Positions 34,575 to 46,914 of a DNA stretch of 64,000 nucleotides are shown one piece after another (within the stretch, counting starts at the first letter, position 1; each line of letters opens with the position of its first letter). The notes under the pieces are model-generated. The model worked only from the letters and a program-made list of their open reading frames with translations, was not told the origin of the DNA and searched no databases. A program made the position numbers and the translations under genes. Origin of the DNA: Desarmillaria ectypa (lineage: Eukaryota > Basidiomycota > Agaricomycetes > Agaricales > Physalacriaceae); contig JAUDYN010000003.1 of assembly GCA_030407005.1 (NCBI GenBank), forward strand, positions 248,001 through 312,000. Reading direction: 5' to 3'.

Positions 34575-35901
34575 TTGAAATTCAAAGTCAGCTTCGATTC
34601 TCCAATTTTGCGTGCTTCAATTGTTCCTGGGGTACCGACGCGGCTAATGGCTTCCAGCATAGCTGATCTCCTCGGCCCGCGGCCTGCTCCGGCACATGAA
34701 TCATTTCTCGATAAAGCAACGAAGGTATTCCATTTATATAGCCCCGTCCCCTCGACCCCAGTGCGATGGAGAGTCTATGCGAGGAATCGTGCTGCCGCAG
34801 ACAAAATACGCCTGAGAGACAGGAAGTCTGAGAAGTCAGGATACGAGTCACTGGAGAGTGATAGCGACGAATGGGACATACCCAATGACTACATCTTATT
34901 TTTTTTGCCTTTCATCTGTCGCACAATGCCCGAACTTGAAGGGAAGCTACAATTACCTGCCCAGAGTCTGAAGAAGGGCTGCGAAGTATTATGGTGCAAT
35001 GCAGCGCCTGGAGAACCTTATAATGTAGGTACAGCCTCCGCACAAAGGAGAATTATGTCTTAGAATTCCTTGTTTTTCAGCCGCGAACCGTCGACGCTAT
35101 GACCCGACTCTGCTCGCTTTGTAACGCTGACGTACATCGACGCCCATCTCCAATCTCACTTCTGCATGCGATATTATGAAGTTGAATGGCATATCAGCAT
35201 CGGCTACAAGATCTATACGCGCATTCCAAACACTCCGGACAAAACAGTTCCCGTCGATTTGGATCTGAAGAAACTCAGATAAAATGTAGATGGCGGTCTC
35301 TCGAACATGCATACCAAGAACGGCTGGCGCAGCATTTTCTGGGGAAAGTCATTGTATCGCCACTGAGCGTACGTCCATCTCAGCTTTCATGAATATAGAT
35401 AGGTACCTGGGATCGCATGGGGGGAAGGAATTTCGGGCCTAGGTTCAAACGCATAGAGACGATAGGGTACAACCTCTATCCAGATGACCTTCTCGATTTG
35501 CACGCGATGCTTTATTTGGCCCCGTACCTGAGTTGGAACTCGATGACAAGGAAGCGCAGGCCAAGCGGCAGGAAGAGCTGATTCGCACTGTCCGAGTTGT
35601 CTCGGCTGCGATGGAATGGACTACAACAGCAAAGGATGACATCCCAGACATGTCTCCCGGAGAGTTGGAGTCAATATATGAAAGGAAACTGGGTCAAATG
35701 TCTTGGATGGCTCACGGCAACACAAATAAATGGTCTGATAGAGAGGCGATACAGGCTTGTGGATTTCAGCTTCCGCGAGATGCTAAAGAGAAGGAAGAAG
35801 CGGAAAAGGAAAAGAAAGAGATTCCGGAAGAAGAGCCGGAGGAAGAATGTTCTGATGATGATTTCGGGCCACTGGGTCTTGGGGAGTGCAATCCTCAGTG
35901 A
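34575..35901 (+). pseudogene. Uncharacterised gene, probably degenerate
   Basis: Not recognised. Exon-like frame 34575 (or ATG 34647) to 35024 encodes a soluble protein with L-F-H-L-Y-S-P and S-D-E-W-D-I-P-N-D-Y-I-L. A good intron, 35025-35080, follows. After it, protein-like sequence switches frame several times: Y-I-D-A-H-L-Q-S-H-F then Y-T-R-I-P-N-T-P-D (to 35283), then R-W-R-S-L-E-H-A-Y-Q-E-R-L (to about 35365), then E-L-D-D-K-E-A-Q-A-K-R-Q and an acidic Glu/Lys-rich tail to TGA at 35901. An alternative with an in-frame 66-nt intron in the second part is possible, but the junction at about 35365-35520 stays unresolved. I lean to a frameshifted relic. Confidence 0.45.
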
Positions 35902-37661
35902 TATCACTTTGCTATCGGGGACCCTGTATTTCAAGTTGTTGTGGTGTTGCTAGATCTTGACCTCTGTGAAATATGCTTCGTACTTGACATTGTCTTTAAA
36001 TAAAACAAGACCAGAATTAATGGATGCTTAGAACCAGCTGTGAAGAAAATGTAACGTACTCTCACATGAAGTAGGCGAATGATGATAGGATCAAAGCGGT
36101 GATGCCTAAATATATCCTACTAGACATCTCTTCAGCTAAGTGACGACGTCCCGACTGCGTTTTCAGTAATAACCGTCATATCGGGTATTTCAAACATACA
36201 TTTGTTAAATATCTGCGTATTCAAGTATATTAATCCTGATGTTTGATGGATTCACCAATGTAAATTTGTACTTATTGAGTCCTTAATTCAGTTGCGACAG
36301 CATGTCAGCATCATTAATACTAAAGCGCGAGATCAAAATATTATTACTCCGAGTACAGAGCATGACTGTATCCACTCACATCAGACTAAGACATGTCTCC
36401 GTATAGCTTGCAATGGTGGCACCGCCGAAATATGACGGGACTGGCAGCTGCCACGCAACTTGCGCGTGTCGAGTCCCGACGGGTCACTCATCCGTGATAA
36501 CCGTTTACCTACTAGCGCTTTAGTATTCAACTGTATTGAGATGGTTAACACTTACCTCATTGAAGACCAACGTTCCGGACAGGACTCGTGAGAATTGAGA
36601 ACATGCTCCTGCAGGTTTTCAACAAGCAGTTACTAAGATGAGCTGGACTGCGGTAATCGGACTGTTTTTTGGGGTTCAAACGTAAGGTAAGTTGTACCAT
36701 ATGCTCGGTGGGGGCAATGCATAGTGAGAGCGAAGCCCGAACCATAGACTGGAAAGTTCAGCAATGAGCCGGACGTAGAACTCGAGCCCGCCCGTGCCAG
36801 GCGAAGGGTCGACCTGTAAATTGACTCGGAACCGAGAAGATGTATGCTCGGCTGTCGCAGAGACCATTACGAACGCTCGACTATTCCTGAGTAGTATCTG
36901 GATGCGCGAAGTATTATCCCGAAGTTAATGCGTCCTCTGATATTCAGGCCGAAGGCAACGCAAGTTACATACTTACATCGTTTGATGCTGTCCAGATGGT
37001 CTCGGTTACCGTCACAAAGCCGTTCGGGGTGCAAACATTCTCGTAACCAACGGTTACATAGTAAGCTGAGGATGCCGTCGGGGTTCAAGACGTGTCGCAG
37101 GCTTCATGCTTGATGCGAAAAAGTGGGATAAAATTTACACCTATGCTCGATTATTACATCCACGCAGTAGTCTAATCCCTGTTTTAAAATTCTTTACTGA
37201 ATTAAAATCAAACAACGACGAGAAACAGAGTGAATAAAAAGCATGAAAGGATAACAGGGATGAAAACAGTTAGCTTATATATGGGATGGCTGGGTGGGGA
37301 ACGATGGTGAGTGCGTGTTGGCGTTGGGCTTGCATTATATCAGAATGTCCGTCCAAAAACGAAATGAGAGAATAAGGCACGACTACAGCGTACATACTAG
37401 TTAATAGCGAGTGTGAGTTATCTGACCAAGTGCGAACGTGAAGGAAAAGCGCCGGAGCCTTGCGCGATAAAATTATTACACGTGAGGAGGGTATATATTG
37501 AAAACACTGTTAATGACGATTTCGAGAGATGTGTTGTGAATCCGGATCTGGTAAGGTGGTAGTTCGTTCAAGGGCAGATGGTGAGATTGTCGTGGCTTCG
37601 TAGATCAGAAAATGAGCGTTTTATCTGTATAGGTAGTCGTAGCGAATCCAAAATTTATAAC
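35902..37661. other. Long region without a supported gene
   Basis: About 1.8 kb. On the minus strand at about 37075-36965 a short stretch reads Y-Y-V-T-V-G-Y-E-N-V-C, then F-V-T-V-T-E-T-I-W-T. It could be a scrap of a secreted protein gene, but no start or downstream exon could be joined. The part next to 37661 is the 3' flank of the BNI4-like gene. AT-rich DNA lies at about 36000-36350. Confidence 0.4.
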
Positions 37662-40609
37662 TCAAACAAAGAACTGTGTGCTAGAACGATATTTATCAGC
37701 ATCTCGTGCGTGCAATGCTAGGAAACGAACATACTGGATCCGACTGGCGGCATGAACTTCCATCTCCTCCATCTTGTATGAATTGAGCTCCTCCTTGATC
37801 CGCTGCGCCAACGCAGGTGTGAGTCGGCTCCATGTGGCAGGCTCACTCCGTCGATCATAGACAGAAGCAGAAAACGTATCATATACTGACAGATTACTGG
37901 CAAAAGCTAACCGCTTGCTGGTAGGCGCTGTCGCAGACCGATGTGTCAAAGTGGGCGCTGCGGATGTCATGGTCGACAAAGCAGGCGCTGACGAGTTGAG
38001 ATTAGGATGGTTGAATATCGCAGATGCCTTTTCAGGTATAGGAGCATGAGGCTGGGGGGATGAGGACATCTCTCTGGGCGAGTCAAGACTCATTCGACCA
38101 GACGACTCAAACGTCAAAGGCGGGAGTAGGGGAGCTGATGGCAATTGACCGTGTCCCGATGAGTGCGATGGATGTCTATGAAGACCATCAATATGATCAG
38201 GATCAGGCGAAGGTATCCGTGCCAGCGGGCCCAACTCCGTTTGCGGAGGTGAATTGTATGAGTTTGATCGTACCCGGTTCGGTAGCGCCTGCTCAGCGAG
38301 GTACGCTTGTTGATCATAAGAGGCCGCATCTGTGAACGGGCCAAGAGTAAGCAGATGTACTTTGGAGGTGGATTCCACTCACGCTTCAGTATACCTTTGG
38401 CTGGCGTCCGTGTCCGTTCAACACTACGTCTCACATCGACTGCCCAAGGTTCGGGATCCTCCTGATATTCATACTCGTCGTCCATGCTCACCCGTTCGAG
38501 TCCTTGCCGTATTGTCACGTCCTCCTCCTCTTCTGCTTCACCCCAATCATCGTCATCTTCCCATCCTTCTATATGATCACTAGGGCCAGCCTGACGACCA
38601 TAATGGCCATCTTCGCTGTCTTCTTCATCTTCCTCCACTAGAACCTTTGTACCATCTTCGTTTACCCGCACCCCAGCTCCCTTTACAGGCGATGATGAGC
38701 CCTGTCGCGTTGTCGTATTTTTCTCCCAGGCTGCTACACCGCTACTCCCGTTCACCTTGACCGCGTTCGCGTTGGCATTGGCCGCAGCCTCAGCTTCTTG
38801 CTGAGCTTTAGCCTTGGCAGCTGCCTCCGCATTGCTTTTTAGCGTATGCTGCCGTGCTAGCTTAGCTGCCGGACTCAGCCCACTCATTTCTCCTGCAGCA
38901 TTCCAATCACTACTGCTCCTGTCCAACTCCGCGGTGACATGCGATACGCTCGCCTCGCTCGCCTCTCCCTTCGCGCTGCCTTTCTTGTCTTTTTTCTTCC
39001 CCTTCTTCTCTCCATCCTTCTCCTTATCTTTGTCCTTGAACAACGACGTGATACCAGCTAACGAGTTGCGCCTTGCCAGTCTTCCCATTGATCCAAGCTT
39101 CCGGATCATTACACTCGCGCTACTGACAGTAGACGATAATGATATGTTGTCCGTGCTCGCATTCAACCGTGAATTGAATAAGGAAGCCGCCCGGCTCTTC
39201 TTCTTCGTCTGTACTGTCGAAGGAGCTCTTGTCGAAACATCGTCACCAGGACTATCCGGACTGCGCGTACCACCTCCGGGTTTACTCACAGCAGCATCGA
39301 TAAGGATAGGCGTCTTGGGTTTTAGTTTTGAGCTACTACCCAGAGATGAAGCCTTCGCTGATGCTTCCTCCTCCTCCTCCTCTTTCAAAGCTTGCGCAGC
39401 ATTAAAAGAGAGCACCCGTCGTAGTCGACCCTTGAGTCCCCCACTACGCAGCATGCCGGCGCTGGGTGTAGAATCAAGCATGGTTGCCAAATCACTATCG
39501 TCACGGGACATCCGCTTCTCGGACGCCGTAAACGTTCCCTGCGATAAAGGGGATGGTCGGGCGGGACGCGGCATGCTTGCTGATGCTGCTGACGACGTTG
39601 CGGCTGTGGGGGATGTAGCTGAATGGCTAGAACCGGGACGATTAGATGACGAGGCAGAAGATGAAGAAGATGTGCGATTGTGAGGTGGTCCGCGCTGAGG
39701 TCCGGATACCGGCGGCGACGTTGATGCTGAGGGCGAAGACCGTGCAGAGTTTGGAGCTGAGGCTGCCGAGGAGCCATTCCTACTACGGACGCTCCCGTTC
39801 GCAGACGGCACGTTATGCCCGCTGTGACCACTCTGGTTGCTGTTTGTCCGCTGGCGTGAACTGTGCGACGAATTGACGGAGGAAGTTGATCCTGATGCAT
39901 CTGGCCTAGCATATGGAGGATTCGGAACCCCACCGGACCGCCAGTCACTGGGCTCACTAGTTTGTGATTGTTGCCGACTAGGGCGTCGGTATGGATGGAA
40001 ACCGGGGTATTGTCCATTCGGCTGCTGCTGCTGCTGTGGATGGTCGCCAGCGCCACCTCTATGGTTTGAATGAGGCGGAGGGGTACCGCTAGGAAACGGA
40101 TTGAACACGTTGTTAATTTGATTTTGGGAAAAGTAGTCATTGGAAGAGGAAGGGGTGGGCCCATTTCTTTGCGAAGAAGATGAATGATGTTGTTGGGGGG
40201 ACGAGACGTGTGGGAAATTCTGCGGGGAGTGTTGAGCAATCAGCATATTGTGATACGCCCACTGTGCCGCGAGTTGTGCGTTGGCGGGGTCAAAGTAGGG
40301 GGTCTGCTGGGGTATCTGAGGATAGGGTTGTTGCTGTTGCTGATTTTGATAGAAAGCCGGATAAAATGGTTGGGCCGAGATAGACGGCGTCCAAGCACCC
40401 TGCGGTTGCTGCTGGACGGGATACGGATAAGGCTGTGAGAGCTGCTGCGGCTGATGGTAGCCGCCCTGCTGCTGATTGTGCGAGGTGGACGTCTGTGATG
40501 GCGAATGGTCGTTTGCAGGCGGCGAGCGCTGTTTCGAGTTGGAAGAAGGAACGTCCATTGTCGATTCTCTCAGAGGATGCTGCCAATCTGAAGGTGCGAG
40601 AACGGCCAT
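37662..40609 (-). CDS. BNI4-like scaffold protein (PP1-binding, cell-wall/bud-neck type)
   Basis: Large, mostly disordered protein, 946 residues. Exons are 40609-38383, 38329-37735 and a 19-nt last exon 37680-37662, with introns of 53 and 54 nt. The N-terminal third is Gln/Pro/Ser-rich with polyQ runs. The middle has a basic Lys-rich patch and an acidic block (E-E-D-E-E-D-S-E-D), then K-G-I-L-K. The C-terminus holds the conserved block: V-Y-D-R-R-S-E-P-A-T-W, R-L-T-P-A-L-A-Q-R-I-K-E-E-L-N, M-E-E-M-E-V-H, and the end S-R-I-H-T-Q-F-F-V, which is rebuilt only by splicing. In yeast, Bni4 brings the Glc7 phosphatase and chitin synthase III to the bud neck. I assign this family from the C-terminal block; function here is inferred. 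The start at 40609 (M-A-V-L-A-P-S-D-W) is preferred to 40720. Confidence 0.75.
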
Positions 40610-43600
40610 CGACTTTGACCGCAAGAAGCAGGTCCCGTTCTTCTGAAGGAATGAAAGAAATTCGACGCAACGAGCACGATACAAGTCGGGAAGGAGACGG
40701 GGAAGGAGCAAATAGGACAAAGATAATCGTTTCGCGTGTCAGTGGGATTCAATGATGCGAATGGGAAACGTAACGTACCGCTTTTGAGTGTTAGTAAGGA
40801 TCGAGCACGACGGAAGGATGGTCGTAGAGAACGTCGGCAACGGCAACGAGAGCCGCTGAGAATGTACACGGGTGCTGGTCGATGGCAACAACGACAACAA
40901 CGACGGTGCAAATCAGTTGCTGGGAGCCACAATCAATAATCACGGCCAAATAGTACTGCCACGTGCTCCCGCCGTCACAACGTCACGCTTTTCCCCGAAC
41001 TTGTTTATTTTTCCGTGTTTCCTCAAGTACTAGTCCCTCCATCAAGTCTCGCCGCCCAATCTTGACCGGCTTAATATAGTACGCGTTTCCTGTTAGTTTT
41101 ACAGGGACTCGAGATTCTTTCTCTCTCTCTGTGGTGTTCCTCTTTGACCCATTCGACTGGATTACCTCACTGTACGGTGGCTGCCAGTTCTGTTCTTGAT
41201 CCGCTCAGGGAACGCCGTCTATTGAAGAAATCGTCCAAGGTCTTGTCGGTCTTCGGTACCTTGAAGCGGCCGTCCGTTCTCTCGTAACTATCCAAGATGA
41301 CCGGTCTGTAGCCGGGATCTAATTGGTTGCCAGCCAGCTATCCCTCTTATCAGCGCTCTCTCACCTCAGGGGACCACAAGGGGACCAACAGATCCCTACA
41401 AGATTCTTTATTCTACATAGAAGAACGCGTCGAAATCACAAAGCGAGGTCGTACACTGTGACTCACCTCAATATCACCTGCTCTTCGAGAAGCCTGCTTC
41501 CATTATGTGCTTCCGAACGATGGCGATTTTTCACCATAACACGCAGCCTACTGGTACTGCCTCTTGATTCTCCTATGATCAAGTTGAAATCGATGCGTCT
41601 CTTCAGGCTTCGTTGCTCGCCACAATGGAGACGTTTCGACAACTCCGGTCTGACATGGGTTTCCCTACCCACAAGTACTAGCTGTCTTGAGCAGGGAATC
41701 CTAGAAGCTCTCAAACCCCGATGCTGATGGCGCGTCATTTATGTTCAGACAATAGTTGTACGTCTGCCTGCTGTTGCTCTTTCGCCTTACACTACTGTGA
41801 TTTGTCGATGCTGCACAACAGATTCCGAGGCCATTGCTCGATCTTCGCCGCACGTCTGGCCTGGGGGTGCTTTTTCTTTGATGCGTAGTTAACATAGACT
41901 GGGATGTCTTTCCTCTTATTACGATGTACGTATGTTTTAGGCGTGCAAAGCAGGCTGTCATGCTGATGTTACCACTACGCTTTGATCCAGACGACAGCTG
42001 TAATCGGCCATCGTAATCGGCTCTACGGCATCACCTTCTAAGACTAGAACTCGACGCTGAACCTGACACTTGGAGCTCGAGGTGCTCCAGTGAGCATCGA
42101 GCATCGAGCATCAACCATAGGACCATTGTTTTTCATCGTCTCTATGCAGTATATCCTAGAGATTGTAGAGGTCACAATGGCAACTCTACTATATTTGTTC
42201 TTATTCTAACACTTTATAGCAATGACTTGGCTTGACGGCAACAAATGTCCCAAGTACATGTGCATGATAAGTACGCCGCGTCCTCATTAGAGAGGCATCG
42301 GACCGGAACGCGCTCTTGGCGTAATTGACATTCGAGAGGGGCAGGAACCTGCAGGAACGGCTTGTATAATTCGGGAGCACTGAACATTCTACATATCTTC
42401 GGCAATATAATCAATTTGACGGAACAACAGAGTCCAGAGTCTCAGCCTCAAGTCTGGAAGGCATCGCGTCAGTCGCGTTGAATGCCAATTGAAAGGGTTT
42501 AACCAAGTTCCGATACCTTGTGGAAGTGGTCAGTACTTGCTGAAACATGTGCAGTGAAAGCTGAAACGAGAGCCAGCTTAGGTCGAGGCACTGCAACAGA
42601 GAAGGAAACTACAAAGAGGAATGTGACTCGCCAAGTCTATTAGTTTCCGCAACCCGTCACAAAATTGAAAGCAGCTTTCACGAGCGCGTCGGAGGTTGAC
42701 CGCTTCATTCTGTGTCAACGTTAAAGCCTCCGGGCTATTATTATCACCACGATTGGATATCTGTCAAACCAGCGCCCAGTAGTAGGCGCTCATCGACATC
42801 TTCCTCCGGCCCGTAAGCGTACCGCAGTCAGGTTTGCACAAGCGCGGTCGGTCGAGGCACGCCCCTGTCAATAAAGTAAGTAAGCCCCATTTCTTCTGCC
42901 CCAACCTTCTGACTAGATTGAATTTTCTTTTTCTTTTTCGAACAATATCCCCGAGCCAATTCTCGATGTCGTACGAGAACCTCCAAAGCCTCACTCTCCG
43001 TCTGTATGCGTCGGAGATCTTCCTCCGATATGTGAACGCATCCTGCTCCTGTGAATATTCAATCCACCGCAACATTGTTTTTCCCCACGGGCGGTAGTAG
43101 TGCCCAGCTCTTTGATCGTAACGCTTATCGCCTGTCAGCAAAGAAATCCGCTTTCAATAAACTTTGTAATAACTCCAGCAGGCCATCGGAGTCAACAGTA
43201 GGAGAGCAACCGGGTACGATCGTCCGTCTTCACCCAGACTATTATAGGCCCGAGTAGTACCGCCGGTGCATAAGGACGTTATCCATCGTGCCCCTTTTGT
43301 CGCATTCCTCAATTCGTTCAATCCTCCTTACAATCGAGTGTGCGGTTGACAGAGGGGAATTCGAAATACCGAGCGGCGAGTGCGGATACTGGATAATGCT
43401 TCGCGCCATCTTATTCTGCAACCATGGAGATAAGAGTCTTCAGCAAGGAAGTCATCTGAAAGGCTTCTGTGAATGACATGCGCGAGCCCGAGCCCTGTGT
43501 GCGCGGAGACCATGAGGGGGTCCGTAACATGTTTTGTTGCGAGGGACACAGAACATGGACCCCCGGGATAATCAAGACTAAACGTACAAACGATAAGCAT

Positions 43601-44879
43601 ACATATCCTTTTGTACAAGATGACAGCACCGCACAATGTCCTATATACTGGAGATAGACATATGACTAGAGGTTCTGTAGATTATCTCCCACTCCCAATT
43701 GACCTCGTGATAGCGTTTAGGGAGGTTGTAGAGTCGTACCGTCTGTTAGAAGCGATAAAACGTGAAGCAGACGGTAGAGACGTAGGAACTGCATGTCATC
43801 GCCTAGAAGAATCTAAAGGCATCAGCGACACCGTAGCGGATATGTATATGGAGGTACAGGAAGATTTTAGCATTGGTGATTTTGTCGTTAGCTCTTGGTG
43901 CCGTCCTGGTAGGAGACGATCCAATGCGGCTTGAGCGCTGGTGGTGTTTTTATCTGGCTGCGGACGTAGTACTTCTCAATGTCTAGAGTATTATCATTAC
44001 CTTTCAGAAGCTAGCCGTAATGAAATAGCATGACAAAACTTGAGGTAAGGACGAGAAAATCGCAGCACATGGTGAATTCGGGCTTTATGCAAGCTGAAAA
44101 AAATCCAAATGCTACAGAACATGAGCAGAGTAACATTCAAAATAGGAAAACCGTTAGTGTACGTTCGCAGTTTCCTACCGTGGTTACTGGGGTTTTATCA
44201 AGGCCTGACCTCGGCACTACTTGAGATACTCTACGCATGGAGCCTACATCGCGGGTATGCCCTTGGATTAGAATGTCTATTGGTAGTGGGTAAGGATCAG
44301 AACGGTAGCATAGCACGAATACCCTCTCTTTATGAGAAAGCTCAAGGAGGATGAATATTATGAATAGGGCCAATCGGAGAAGAGGGCCGTCCAGCTCCTT
44401 CTTGCCGCGGTAACATGCCGCGGCAGGAGGCTCGTACCTGGACATCCCGTTTCACTGTCGCGGCTGAGCAAACCACGCAAAGGCTCTTGCAATTACACTC
44501 TTCTATTTTTTACCAGTTTTCTCGCTCGTGGACATTATATGCGCTGGACGCACACACAGCTATAGTTACTAGCATTCTGCGAGCTGCAGAAATGCATCAA
44601 GGAGTCCGACCCTAACCGCGTGGTCTTATCGACAACGCTTCTTCAGCGGCATTATCGTCAGTCCTTGACACGGCCTCAAGTCATGCGGAAATCCAATCGG
44701 GGTGCCGGTCCGAATCTCGTTCGATAACGTTGCAGCGTACATCAGAGCAGGAAAATGTAACCGTCCAACCTAGCGATCCATTCCCCAAATTCAATGATAT
44801 GTCTCTCGTTCAAGTGTCCGTTCTGTTGTTAAGGTGTCTAGAAAATCTCACTGTGGTCTATCAAAAATGCTCATTCAAG
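40610..44879. other. Gene-poor region with possible coding relics
   Basis: About 4.3 kb with no gene I can support. At 41209-41310 (+) a 34-codon stretch (S-I-E-E-I-V-Q-G-L-V-G-L) looks protein-like but ends at TAA and cannot be extended. ORFs 41323-41727 (+), 42764-43141 (-) and 44109-44354 (+) have no motif. A short direct repeat (GAGCATC three times) is at 42092-42112. The 5' end of the broken DHA2 transporter may reach left of 44880. Overall it reads as decayed DNA. Confidence 0.4.
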
Positions 44880-46302
44880 CTGGTTCTACTAGTCTTGGTC
44901 TGTTTCTCTTTGCTATTGGTGCGTCTCTCAAAAATTCAGAACTCTGCGTGTCTTATGCCGAGTTAGATGAAATCATCGTGGCTATCGGTTCTGAGCTCGG
45001 TATCAAGGCTTGCTCTCATGGATAACAATATCTTGCTTACGACAACTGTTATTCAGCCCGTCACTGGAAGAATTGCTGTAAGGGCTATAATCTTTCTAGC
45101 TATAATTGAGGGACAGCTATTAGGACGCTGTTGGCGTCAAACCGCTCGTCTTTCTGGAACTCTAGGTATTTATCGCTGGCAATACCCTCTCAGGAATAAG
45201 TCGCAGCCTTTCGCAGATGATTGCCGGGCGTCTCATCAGTGGTATCGGTGGTGCTGGATTGCTGGGTCTATCTGGTATAATCATTTCTCGTCTTTGTAAA
45301 TTCTCTTTTTCTTGTTTCACTAATGCATCTTGGATAGAATTAACAAACGAAAAACAACGGGGAGCATAATGAATATATTCAAGATCGTCTTCATCGTATC
45401 TGATTCGATCGGGCCAATTGCTGGTGGAGCCCTTGCAAAGGCTGGTCAATGGCGCTGGATATGAGTTTATCATCTTAACGTCGAGTCCGTGAACTTGACA
45501 GCTCTCGTAGATTCCTGTATTGATCATCCCATTCTTGATCATGGCAGCAATCTCCAGTACTGCTACGAGCTGGCTTGCACCCCAATGGGATGGGGGTTAC
45601 GCGCTGAAAGCATTGTTCGTCATACCTCTGGCAATTTTGGCTGGTGGTATGGTAAGTCGAATCTAGCTCGCACTAGCAAGGCAGGACTAACGTGATTCGA
45701 TAGGGTCTTATGTCGACATTGAATGAAGGTAGTAGCATCGGTCGTGTCGTAGGTTATTCGTTGATTTGCGGAGTGGGATTTGGTTCCGTAGGTTTTCTAA
45801 CTTTTGTGAGTCGCGCCGTGGCAATAATGAACGTACTCCAGGGAACACAGATGGCGATGGTCATTGCGCAGATCGGCCTACCTGCCGATTATTTGTCAAC
45901 TGTAACCGCCTTGGTAGGTACTGCACCTACCCTGGGCCGTGTTCTTGGCGTAGCAATGGTTGGTAACGGTATGGGTTATTCTCATCTGCGTCTCTCAGCC
46001 TGTAATTTGTTTTCGTAATCAACAACGCTTTTCGTGATATGCTCGTCAGGTCGCCGTACCTCTCAGAGATAACAATTTTGAACCCAAACTCCGTTGTTGA
46101 TACGCTTTCGCGACTTTCTGAGAGCGGGCCAGAACGACAGGCCGTTATTGATGCATATGTGGGCGCGTAGCAGCGGGGCAGTTGGGTTCTCGCTGGGGTT
46201 GCAGGGCTGGAAGTGATTCTGTGCTTAGGTCTCAAAGCTGTCGTGTTTGATGGCGGGAGCGAAGGAAAACCCGAGGTGGAGAAAAACTCTGCGGCGGTAT
46301 AA
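44880..46302 (+). pseudogene. MFS multidrug transporter (DHA2/DHA14 type) pseudogene
   Basis: Fragments in order match a 14-TM drug:H+ antiporter. An early helix ends in L-D-E-I-I-V-A, then comes T-T-V-I-Q-P-V-T-G-R-I-A (about 45033-45076). S-Q-M-I-A-G-R-L-I-S-G-I-G-G-A-G and L-S-G-I-I-I-S follow at about 45205-45290 in another frame, then S-D-S-I-G-P-I-A-G-G-A-L-A and G-Q-W-R-W-I ending at TGA (about 45385-45463). A later part, G-L-P-A-D-Y-L-S-T-V-T-A-L-V, lies near 45880-45915. The tail runs to TAA at 46300-46302 after an internal TAG. Frames change repeatedly with stops between, so no splice model restores it. It is convergent with the glutaredoxin gene, 142 bp away. Confidence 0.82.
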
Positions 46303-46444
46303 GGGATTGTTAATCGGCTTCGTTCCTTGCATGCGTCGCCTTAAATGTAGAGATAACACTGTACGTAGATTCTTATGCAAGTTACAATTTGGTTCTACAG
46401 ATTTCTTGTTCGGCGGTCTTATCCGATAATACAGCTTCCTTCCC

Positions 46445-46914
46445 TTATGCTGCAATCAATCCAGCAAGCTTTCCTGAACTCTGCAGTGTCATTGTGTCAT
46501 CACATCCACCGATGTGCTCTTGGTCTGGAAAATATGTCAGATAGGTCAATTGGATGCGCCCGCTGTGAGACTCACTAATGAATACGTTGGGAACAGTGCC
46601 TTGACCCGTCTTTTGACGAAGATATTCCTGTATATCGCTTCCGTCATCTCGTTCATCAAGCCTGCGGAATCAGGTTACGAAGGTGAGCAATTGTCATCGT
46701 TCGTTCGAACAAAAAACGAACTCGATGATGCCGATGTCCGCATCGGGGTACTTGTCCTTGAACATCGTCTTTGCACGTCGACAATAGGGACAGTAGGATT
46801 TCGAGAAAACGGTTATCTTGTGCGAGCTGATAGTCTCCTAAATGATATCATGTAAGATACCCTGCAAGTAACATGCGGAAGACAGCGCACTTCGACGAAG
46901 TTCTTGACAGACAT
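46445..46914 (-). CDS. Glutaredoxin, dithiol CPYC type (four small exons)
   Basis: Glutathione-dependent thiol oxidoreductase that reduces protein disulfides and glutathionylated proteins, probably cytosolic since no targeting sequence precedes the domain. Exons are 46914-46891, 46837-46722, 46661-46576 and 46524-46445, joined by 53-, 60- and 51-nt GT-AG introns into 101 residues. The active site is C24-P-Y-C27, preceded by V-F-S-K-S-Y. The cis-proline T-V-P is at 69-71, and the glutathione-binding G-G-C-D-D at 81-85. All key residues are present and the length equals classic yeast-type Grx1/2. No single exon is long enough to stand out as an ORF. It is intact although its surroundings are mostly relics. 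Confidence 0.93.

Noticed and set aside
38814..39683. Long plus-strand ORF (289 codons) inside the BNI4-like gene
   Set aside because: It is antisense to low-complexity Ser/Ala-rich coding sequence, which leaves the opposite frames open by composition.
39385..40239. Second minus-strand ORF (284 codons) overlapping the BNI4-like exon 1
   Set aside because: Alternate frame of a Gln/Pro/Ser-rich region, with no domain and no homologous character.
42092..42112. Three GAGCATC copies as a possible CRISPR or regulatory array
   Set aside because: Only three 7-mers at short spacing in non-coding fungal DNA; a minor sequence repeat.
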